Origin: Bacteroidota bacterium
Lineage (GTDB): Bacteria > Bacteroidota > Bacteroidia > Flavobacteriales_D > Sanyastnellaceae
Reading direction: 5' to 3'
DNA length: 64,000 nt
Assembly (NCBI GenBank): GCA_027622975.1
Contig: JAQBVN010000009.1
Span: 22,701 to 86,700 of the forward strand
A program made the translations under genes and the position numbers. This document shows positions 27,306 to 33,626 of this stretch, one piece after another (the stretch's first letter is position 1; each line of letters begins with the position of its first letter). Under the pieces are notes generated by a model. It searched no databases and was not told the origin of the DNA. It saw only the letters and a list, made by a program, of their open reading frames with translations.

Positions 27306-27875
27306 ATGAACTCACTTGTCGAATGGATCAGCCAACCTTGGCCATGGTATGTTGCCGGACCAATCATTGGCTTGATGGTGCCGCTGCACCTCATCTTGCT
27401 GAACAGGACGTTTGGCATCAGCTCTTCGTTCAGGCACATGTGCGCTGCTTGTGTGCCTAACAATTTGGACTTCCTGAAATACGACTGGAAGGCGGAATCA
27501 TGGAACCTCGTGTTTGTGGTGGGGGTGTTGTTGGGGTCCTTTCTTGCCGCCCAATACTTCGCCTCAGATGCCCCCATCGCGTTGAGCGAAGCCGCTGTGT
27601 CTCGGATGCATGACCTCGGAATTCAGGATCTCTCAGGACAACACCCCGCGGAGCTTTTCGCATGGAATCGGTTGGGGGATTTCCAAACCTTGGTCATGAT
27701 TGTGCTCGGAGGCTTCTTGGTTGGCTTTGGCACGCGATACGCCGGTGGCTGCACTTCCGGCCATGCGATCATGGGCCTCAGTCATTTTCAACTTCCCTCT
27801 TTGGTGGCTGTGCTGGGCTTCTTCACAGGCGGCCTGCTCATGTCATGGATCCTTCTTCCCCTCATCCTCCAATAA
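27306..27875 (+). CDS. YeeE/YedE-family sulfur-compound transporter, first half
   Basis: 189 residues with about four membrane helices. The YeeE signature GTRYAGGCTSGHAIMG is present, carrying one of the cysteines that in full-length YeeE passes thiosulfate through the membrane. A cytoplasmic CAACVPNN segment is unusual and could be a redox or metal site. Full-length YeeE contains both halves in one chain; here they are two genes seven bases apart. Confidence 0.85.
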   Translation: MNSLVEWISQPWPWYVAGPIIGLMVPLHLILLNRTFGISSSFRHMCAACVPNNLDFLKYDWKAESWNLVFVVGVLLGSFLAAQYFASDAPIALSEAAVSRMHDLGIQDLSGQHPAELFAWNRLGDFQTLVMIVLGGFLVGFGTRYAGGCTSGHAIMGLSHFQLPSLVAVLGFFTGGLLMSWILLPLILQ

Positions 27876-27882
27876 TTGACCC

Positions 27883-28296
27883 ATGAAAAACGTCATTGCA
27901 TTGATTTTGGGGACGGCCTTCGGTTTGATTTTGGTCAAAGCGGAGGTGCTGTCTTGGTTCCGCATTCAGGAGATGTTTGCGTTCCAAAGTTTCCACATGT
28001 ACGGCATCATCGGCAGCGCCGTGGCGGTTGGCGCTTTGAGTGTCTTTTTGATTCGAACCTTCAAGGTCAAAAGCCTCGAAGGAAATGTGATCGAGCTCGC
28101 AGACAAGGCACCTCGGTACAAAAGTGCCTACCTCGGTGGCACCCTCTTTGGGTTGGGTTGGGCCATGACAGGCGCGTGTCCTGGGCCCATGTACGCACTG
28201 ATTGGAAGCGGCACAACGGTCATGATATTGGCTGTTGTGATGGGTATTTTAGGGGTCCTAGCCTACGCTGCGCTCAGGGACAAGCTCCCCCACTGA
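27883..28296 (+). CDS. YeeE/YedE-family transporter, second half (DUF6691-like)
   Basis: 137 residues, four membrane helices. The complementary signature FGLGWAMTGACPGPMYALIG carries the second conserved cysteine. With the preceding gene it should form a two-chain YeeE-type channel for thiosulfate or a related sulfur compound. The seven-base spacing indicates one operon. Confidence 0.85.
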   Translation: MKNVIALILGTAFGLILVKAEVLSWFRIQEMFAFQSFHMYGIIGSAVAVGALSVFLIRTFKVKSLEGNVIELADKAPRYKSAYLGGTLFGLGWAMTGACPGPMYALIGSGTTVMILAVVMGILGVLAYAALRDKLPH

Positions 28297-28374
28297 ACCG
28301 TCATTGCGAGGCCCAGGGTCTACCCCCCCCCAGGGTCCACCCTCCCCGAAGCCGCACCCCTCGCCGGACTTGAA

Positions 28375-29460
28375 TCAGCGCTGAATAACGAGGCGGTGCG
28401 TTTGGCCTGAGACATCCTCCCGAAGGAGGTACACACCCTGAGGCAAGCCATGTGTATCGATCCATGCCCCACGACCCCGAAGGGCCACCTCCCCGGTCAG
28501 GGCATGCAACGTCCATGTGGACTCGAGGCCATTGCCCTCAAACAGCCGGACACGGGATCCCTGTTGTGCAGGGTTTGGGTAAAGCCTCAACCCCCTCGTA
28601 ACACGGTCCAACACCTCATTCGTTTCTGTCGTATCGACCGGTTCAGCAGGAGGAATGGTTCCTTGATACCGCATCACCGAGGGTATTCCTAGCGTTGTCA
28701 TCACCTCCATCCAAGGCATTCCACCATCCCCAAGCCAAGAATACATCACTGTTTCTCGCTGAAAGGCAAAACCCTGACCCAAGGCCTCAAGGTACACGCT
28801 GTCATCACTCAAGATGGTTGATTTCAACCGCAGCACGTCATGAGAGGTTCCGTCGGGAAGAAGCAGTGTGCCATAACCATCTACATGCGCTTCGCGCTCT
28901 TGGTCCACCACATAGGTCAACGTTTGAGGAACTTGAACCGTATAAGCCGCCGTGGAATTGTGCGTGGAGCTCGCCGTCAACGGCACGGGATGAACTTCAT
29001 CCACATCGTCAAACGTCACTGGGATTTCAAAGCCAGAGACGGTCATGCCCAATCCCACCTGGGTATACATCCCATTGTCCAGTTGATGGTAGCCAAAGAC
29101 ATTTTCAATGTTCACAGGAAGTCCGACATCCGAGAGGTCTGGGAGATTGAGGAAAGGATAAAAGTGGTCCGCCTGATAGGTTGGGTTCCAAGGACTGTTG
29201 AAGAGCAGTCCCGTGGTGAACGAGGCCGCTGAGATGGGTTGGACTTGCACGACAGCAGAGTCTGTGGGAACGAGTTCTGAAAAATCCCACACCCAACCTG
29301 GTCCCGATTCTTCCACATTCAACAAGGGGTCCAAGGTCACATTTTGAAAGGTGTAATCCGTGCCTCCTTGGGGCAAATCACCCTCCGACACGGTCACCTG
29401 CGCCCAAGCACCCCCGAAGATTGCCCAACAACACAGGGACATCAACATGTTCTGATTCAT
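28375..29460 (-). CDS. Secreted protein with T9SS type A sorting domain
   Basis: 361 residues: signal peptide (MLMSLCCWAIFGGAWAQ), an unrecognised beta-rich middle, and a C-terminal sorting domain (GLRLYPNPAQQGSRVRLFEG, LPQGVYLLREDVSGQTHRLVIQR). The middle has the same kind of organisation as the gene at 25838 (both begin with TFTYGV/TFQNVT-like strands and talk of long YxY stretches), so the two may be distant paralogues. A TACCTTTC box lies five bases before the start. Confidence 0.82.
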   Translation of the reverse strand: MNQNMLMSLCCWAIFGGAWAQVTVSEGDLPQGGTDYTFQNVTLDPLLNVEESGPGWVWDFSELVPTDSAVVQVQPISAASFTTGLLFNSPWNPTYQADHFYPFLNLPDLSDVGLPVNIENVFGYHQLDNGMYTQVGLGMTVSGFEIPVTFDDVDEVHPVPLTASSTHNSTAAYTVQVPQTLTYVVDQEREAHVDGYGTLLLPDGTSHDVLRLKSTILSDDSVYLEALGQGFAFQRETVMYSWLGDGGMPWMEVMTTLGIPSVMRYQGTIPPAEPVDTTETNEVLDRVTRGLRLYPNPAQQGSRVRLFEGNGLESTWTLHALTGEVALRGRGAWIDTHGLPQGVYLLREDVSGQTHRLVIQR

Positions 29461-29465
29461 GCCAT

Positions 29466-29473
29466 GAAAGGTA
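29466..29473 (-). promoter_or_regulatory. Promoter -7 box (TACCTTTC) of T9SS cargo gene
   Basis: One change from TAnnTTTG on the minus strand, five bases before the ATG at 29460. The following 240 bases up to the tRNA terminator hold no gene I can support. Confidence 0.5.
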
Positions 29474-29715
29474 GCTGAAAGACTCCTACATTCGGCTCAT
29501 GGGATGCGTCCGAGTCTTGATGTGCGTGATTTTTCCTCCCCTTGCGGTCTGGGATCGCGGGTGCGGTTCCGTGGTCATTGTCACCTTGCTCACAGCTGCT
29601 GGTTGGGTTCCCGGAGTCTTGGCGGCTTTGGTCATCCTGAACAAACAGCCATAACCCCTCCGCTGCGCCATCTCCTATCAAACAAGCCGTCAACTGCACC
29701 TCCGCGTCAACGCAC

Positions 29716-29742
29716 AAAAAACCCCGCACGTGCGGGGTTTTT
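29716..29742 (-). terminator. Rho-independent terminator of tRNA-Leu
   Basis: Arms CCCCGCA and TGCGGGG around a short centre, followed on the minus strand by six T. It begins three bases after the 3' end of the tRNA. Confidence 0.85.
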
Positions 29743-29745
29743 CAG

Positions 29746-29827
29746 TACCCGGGGTGGGAATCGAACCCACACTCCTTGCGGAACACGAGTTTGAGTCGTG
29801 CGCGTCTACCAATTCCGCCACCCGGGC
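29746..29827 (-). tRNA. tRNA-Leu, anticodon CAA
   Basis: 82 nt on the minus strand. Acceptor arms GCCCGGG and CCCGGGT pair (first pair G-U), discriminator base A; the D arm carries GGCGGAATTGGTAGACGC; the anticodon stem CACGA/TCGTG holds loop CTCAAAC, so the anticodon is CAA (reads UUG); the long variable arm is typical of leucine; the T arm is GTGGG-TTCGATT-CCCAC. CCA is not encoded. It has its own promoter box and terminator. Confidence 0.97.
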
Positions 29828-29847
29828 ATCTAAACTTTGGAGGTGCG

Positions 29848-29855
29848 CAAAGGTA
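29848..29855 (-). promoter_or_regulatory. tRNA-Leu promoter -7 box (TACCTTTG)
   Basis: Exact TAnnTTTG on the minus strand, 20 bases before the mature tRNA 5' end. It shows the box is used for stable RNA as well as protein genes. Confidence 0.6.
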
Positions 29856-29862
29856 AGTCAGT

Positions 29863-29870
29863 TAGCTTTG
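29863..29870 (+). promoter_or_regulatory. Promoter -7 box (TAGCTTTG) of the GT4 gene
   Basis: Exact TAnnTTTG, six bases before the ATG at 29877, divergent from the tRNA promoter seven bases away. Confidence 0.55.
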
Positions 29871-29876
29871 TCTACA

Positions 29877-31106
29877 ATGACTCGAATCGTGATGATTACC
29901 GATGGCGCGTTTTTTGACAGAATCCGCGTCTCCAATGAAGCTCGAGCTTTGGCAGAAGCGGGGTGTGATGTCGAGGTTCACGCATTGGATGCTTGGTGTG
30001 AGGCGCGCACGTTTGACTGGCATGGGGTTCGTGTTCATGAGCATCGCATGCCCCGATGGACGCATTGGGCGAGGGTTCTGAATGCTGAAACACCCTTCTT
30101 TGCTTGGGCCGTCTCGCGGGTCTTGAGGCCCGTGATGCACAGTTGTCATGCGGATGTCATCCACGTCCACAACCTGTTTGTGTGGACAGGCGCTCGCAGG
30201 GCCATGGCTACTTCCAAGTCCGGCTCCATCCATCATTCTTCAGTCCGTTGGGTTCTCGACATCGCTGAGAACCTTCCCGAAATCATGCAGGAATATGACC
30301 ATGTCAAACGCGGGTTGGGTCGCTTGTTGATCTGGCCCCGAGCTTGGGCGCGCTTGCAGCAACAAGCCATGGCCGCAGCGGACCACGTGGTGTTGGTCAC
30401 ACCCACGGCTGTTCAAGACTATGTTCAAAGGCTGGGGTTGGCTCCAGGCAAGGCGATTTCATGCAACAACGTTCCTTGGCAAGACCACATCGGGGTGGAG
30501 GGCAAAGAACAACTTCAGGATCGGTTCCGGGGGAATTTTGTCATCCTGTACTTCGGAGACACCTCAAGACGACGAGGAACTGATTTGGCCATACGCGCGA
30601 TGCCTCAGATCGTGGCGCGCATACCCAACGCCCACCTGGTGGTGGTGGGCAAAAACAACCGGGAGGACGTTTTTTTGGCCCAACTGCGGGAGGAGTCGAG
30701 CGTACAACATCACATCCATCTCGAAGGATTCCAGCCCCTGGAGCGCCTGGGCTCCTACTTGAAGGTGTCCCACGTTGGCATCTCCCCCTTGGTTCGGAAC
30801 GTTCACCACGACACCACCCACGCCAACAAACTTTTCCAGTTCATGCACGGCGGTTTGCCTCTGGTTGTCAGTGACTGTCCTGCACAAGCGGCTTTGGTTA
30901 GAGAGACGTCCACCGGGGTGGTCCACACGGCGGGAGACGTTACATCATTTGCCGAAGCCGTGATTTCTCTAGGATTGGATCCGCAGTCAGCCAACGAAAT
31001 GGGACAGCGGGGGAAGCTGGCCGTCGACCAGGTGTATCGTTGGGATGTTGAAATTTCTCGCTATTTGAAGGCTGTCTCGGGCGACGCAGCTGTCTCGGGC
31101 ATGTAA
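29877..31106 (+). CDS. Glycosyltransferase, GT4-like
   Basis: 409 residues with the GT-B fold. N-terminal Rossmann half (RIVMITDGAFFDRIRVSNEARALAE), a hinge after ATAVQ-like region near 195, and the C-terminal donor half: FRGNFVILYFGDTSRRRGTDLAIRA, HLVVVGKN, and HIHLEGFQPLERLGSYLKVSHVGISPL then ANKLFQFMHGGLPLVVSD, where family members bind the nucleotide sugar. Acceptor and sugar unknown. The frame is open back to 29730 across the tRNA, which is not coding. It opens a group of glycan genes with sulfotransferases. Confidence 0.87.
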   Translation: MTRIVMITDGAFFDRIRVSNEARALAEAGCDVEVHALDAWCEARTFDWHGVRVHEHRMPRWTHWARVLNAETPFFAWAVSRVLRPVMHSCHADVIHVHNLFVWTGARRAMATSKSGSIHHSSVRWVLDIAENLPEIMQEYDHVKRGLGRLLIWPRAWARLQQQAMAAADHVVLVTPTAVQDYVQRLGLAPGKAISCNNVPWQDHIGVEGKEQLQDRFRGNFVILYFGDTSRRRGTDLAIRAMPQIVARIPNAHLVVVGKNNREDVFLAQLREESSVQHHIHLEGFQPLERLGSYLKVSHVGISPLVRNVHHDTTHANKLFQFMHGGLPLVVSDCPAQAALVRETSTGVVHTAGDVTSFAEAVISLGLDPQSANEMGQRGKLAVDQVYRWDVEISRYLKAVSGDAAVSGM

Positions 31107-31109
31107 CGC

Positions 31110-31712
31110 TTAGCGGTCATACCCCAGCGCTTCAAAGTCGTTTGGATACAATTCCTGGATCATGCGTCTCGTTTCTGCGCTCAATCCCGACACAATGCGC
31201 GATGTGTTTTGACGACCCACCACCACCCGGGGAAGCTGAACCTGGGGGTCAACACCCATGACTTGGGTTATTGCCTCCCATTGAACGCCGAGATCTTCGT
31301 AGCGAAAGACATGTTGGCAGCCTTCGACATACTGGGATTGCGGAAGCTTGTGGTCCATGTCCATCAACGCCAACTCATGGCGTATCCAACGGCGGAACAA
31401 AGGCTCGATGAACACGCGGACCTTTCTTTTGCTGATCTCTTTCCGAAGCCAATAGTATTCACTCACCGCCTTGGCATAGGGATGGCGAGTGAAACAAAAC
31501 GTCGTGTAAGAATCAAAATCTGGCACCAATTCCTTCAGCCACCGAGGGGTCAAGTGCTGGGGTGCATAAGAAACCCCTTCAAACTCGTACGCATGATAAT
31601 TCACCTCGAAGAAGTGTTCCTTGGTGTCCATGCCAAGAAGTTTGGTGACGCTTGATCCGGCAGTTTTCGGAATGTGGACAAACGCGAGTTTACGCGATGA
31701 GCAAAAAGGCAT
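31110..31712 (-). CDS. Sulfotransferase, Sulfotransfer_2-like
   Basis: 200 residues. The 5'-phosphosulfate loop is KLAFVHIPKTAGSSVTKLL near the N-terminus, and the 3'-phosphate motif is TFCFTRHPYAKAVSEYYWLRK. These mark a PAPS-dependent carbohydrate sulfotransferase of the family that includes chondroitin and HNK-1 enzymes. No membrane anchor is seen, so it probably acts in the cytoplasm. It follows the GT2 gene by three bases on the same strand. Confidence 0.85.
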   Translation of the reverse strand: MPFCSSRKLAFVHIPKTAGSSVTKLLGMDTKEHFFEVNYHAYEFEGVSYAPQHLTPRWLKELVPDFDSYTTFCFTRHPYAKAVSEYYWLRKEISKRKVRVFIEPLFRRWIRHELALMDMDHKLPQSQYVEGCQHVFRYEDLGVQWEAITQVMGVDPQVQLPRVVVGRQNTSRIVSGLSAETRRMIQELYPNDFEALGYDR

Positions 31713-31715
31713 GGT

Positions 31716-32624
31716 TCAAGGGTTTAAGTGGGGAACGGTTTGGCTCGCAAGGTCCCCTCTCGAGGCCTCCCACGAATGAATGTCCTCTCGGACACGGCGC
31801 ATGGCAGCACGCTCGCCCTGCCACATCGAGCCTGTGAGGGTGTCGAGCCAACGGTCCGGGTGAAGCGCCCTCGACAAGGACCGCTTTCGAGCGCCTCGCA
31901 GCCACGTTGATGCAGTCTCCTGGCCGTCAAAAAATCCGGTGACTTCCGCCGCGAAGGCCATGCGCTCAAGGATGACCGGTTTGGGCCATGGCTTGGATTT
32001 TTCATCGTGGTACAACGCGCCGTCTGGATGAATCACAAACGCGCCTCCGACCTTCTTCAGGCGGTGGGCCCATTCATTGTCTTCGCCGTACATGAAAAAC
32101 GCCGGGTTAAACCCACCCACTTGGCGCACCGTGTTGAGCGTCATCAACCACGAGGCCGCGTGAACGAACGGGACTTCGAAAGGTTCTTTGTGATCTCGCC
32201 ATTGGGGCGCGTACCGTTGGTCAAAGTGCCTGTAGGGCTCCTCCCCTTTCCAGTCCCAATGGATGGGGGACACCACCTCGAGTGTGTGCCCTTCACGTTC
32301 CCGTTGAACCACCCAGTTGGCAAGAACATTCATGCCTTCCGGATCCACACGGGCGTCTTGGTTCAGGAGGTGGACCGCATCCACGCCTCGGCGCAGCGCC
32401 TCTTCCATGCCCCGGTTGTTTCCTGAACCAAATCCATCATTCGGTCCTTGGCGACAATTGGGTTTGGAAAGGTGAGTGGTCAACCATTCCCAAGAACCAT
32501 CTGTCGACCCATGGTCAATGGCCCACACTTCCCCTGTCCCAGAGGCTTGCACAGATTCCACGAGTTGGGGAAGCCATTTCAAGCCATTAAACACCACAAC
32601 GATATGCAAAACTTCGGATGCCAT
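31716..32624 (-). CDS. Glycosyltransferase family 2
   Basis: 302 residues of GT-A fold: HIVVVFNGLKWLPQLVESVQ, VWAIDHGSTDGSWEWL, PNDGFGSGNNRGMEEALRRG, HLLNQDARV (the DxD-like position is NQDA, as in rhamnosyltransferase-like members), and FFMYGEDNEWAHRLKKVGG. It is coupled to the downstream sulfotransferase, suggesting that both act on the same surface glycan. Confidence 0.88.
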   Translation of the reverse strand: MASEVLHIVVVFNGLKWLPQLVESVQASGTGEVWAIDHGSTDGSWEWLTTHLSKPNCRQGPNDGFGSGNNRGMEEALRRGVDAVHLLNQDARVDPEGMNVLANWVVQREREGHTLEVVSPIHWDWKGEEPYRHFDQRYAPQWRDHKEPFEVPFVHAASWLMTLNTVRQVGGFNPAFFMYGEDNEWAHRLKKVGGAFVIHPDGALYHDEKSKPWPKPVILERMAFAAEVTGFFDGQETASTWLRGARKRSLSRALHPDRWLDTLTGSMWQGERAAMRRVREDIHSWEASRGDLASQTVPHLNP

Positions 32625-32633
32625 TGGACCCCA

Positions 32634-32641
32634 CGAATGTA
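32634..32641 (-). promoter_or_regulatory. Promoter -7 box (TACATTCG) of the GT2-sulfotransferase pair
   Basis: One change from TAnnTTTG on the minus strand, nine bases before the ATG at 32624. Confidence 0.45.
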
Positions 32642-32771
32642 CGCCCGTCAGCCACCGAGTGCAGAATCAAGACATTGAACTTCCGCGGGTCACCAATCAT
32701 CCCATCCGCAAATCCTTCGAGTATCTTGAGGCTTTGATGTCAACCTATGGCTCCTAGATTCAGTCTTGGGG

Positions 32772-32779
32772 TAGATTTC
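32772..32779 (+). promoter_or_regulatory. Promoter -7 box (TAGATTTC) of the second sulfotransferase
   Basis: One change from TAnnTTTG, eight bases before the ATG at 32788. Confidence 0.45.
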
Positions 32780-32787
32780 TCTCATAC

Positions 32788-33561
32788 ATGACCATTGCCC
32801 AGCCCAAACAATGCATTGATTTTGTCATTGTCGGCGCCCAAAAGGCCGGCACGTCGGTTCTTCATGCCTTTTTGACCCAGCATCCTCAAATTTCCATGCC
32901 GGTCAAGAAGGAGATGCATTACTTCAACCGCACATCGTCGCTAGACTTCTCTTTGCCATTGTGGAGAGACCGCAAGCGGTTGCTGTTCCACAATGCGTTT
33001 CCTGGCTTTCCTGAGCCATCCATGATTTATGGGGAGGCCACACCGCATTACATGACGTGGGACGTGGCGTTGGACCGCATCCACACCTACAACCCCAACA
33101 TTCGGGTGGTGGCCGTGCTTCGCAACCCTATCGCGCGAGCATTTTCCCATTGGAACATGGAATGGCAGCGTGGTTTGGTTCAAACCGACTTCGAGACAGC
33201 AATCAAACAAGAACTCAGCACCCTTCAACAAACCCACGAAGCTCTGGACAAGGTCTACAGCTTCGTCCAGAGAGGTCTGTATGCCCACCAAGTAGAACGG
33301 CTTTGGAGGAAGTTTGGGCGGGCCAATGTGCACATCATCAAACATGCCAATCTTCTCCATCATCACGAAAAAACCCTCCGTGACCTTCATTCATTTTTAG
33401 GCGTATCACACCACGGCACCAAAGCCCAAAAGGTGCACGAAAGGTCCTATCATACCGGCCTCCGTGAGGAAACGCGTCAAGCGTTGCTTCGCCTTTACCA
33501 CAAGGACATCGAGCGCATCGAGTCGATGCTGGGGTGGGATTGCTCCGATTGGAGAGAGTGA
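32788..33561 (+). CDS. Sulfotransferase, heparan N-sulfotransferase-like (Sulfotransfer_1)
   Basis: 257 residues. The phosphosulfate loop DFVIVGAQKAGTSVLHAFL and the 3'-phosphate motif VVAVLRNPIARAFSHWNME are characteristic, with KEMHYFNR carrying the likely catalytic residues between them. It belongs to a different sulfotransferase family from the gene at 31110, so the locus has two independent PAPS enzymes. No signal peptide. Substrate unknown, presumably a polysaccharide or glycolipid. Confidence 0.88.
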   Translation: MTIAQPKQCIDFVIVGAQKAGTSVLHAFLTQHPQISMPVKKEMHYFNRTSSLDFSLPLWRDRKRLLFHNAFPGFPEPSMIYGEATPHYMTWDVALDRIHTYNPNIRVVAVLRNPIARAFSHWNMEWQRGLVQTDFETAIKQELSTLQQTHEALDKVYSFVQRGLYAHQVERLWRKFGRANVHIIKHANLLHHHEKTLRDLHSFLGVSHHGTKAQKVHERSYHTGLREETRQALLRLYHKDIERIESMLGWDCSDWRE

Positions 33562-33626
33562 CGCCCGTTGAATTTGTTGATTTCTACAGAAAACAGCCCG
33601 ACCTTCGGGCCGACTGGCCTTCACCC

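Noticed and set aside
29457..29729. 90-codon frame on the minus strand between the T9SS gene and tRNA-Leu
   Set aside because: Overlaps the tRNA terminator and the T9SS promoter box; no motif or plausible start. The 29474-29715 stretch is treated as non-coding.
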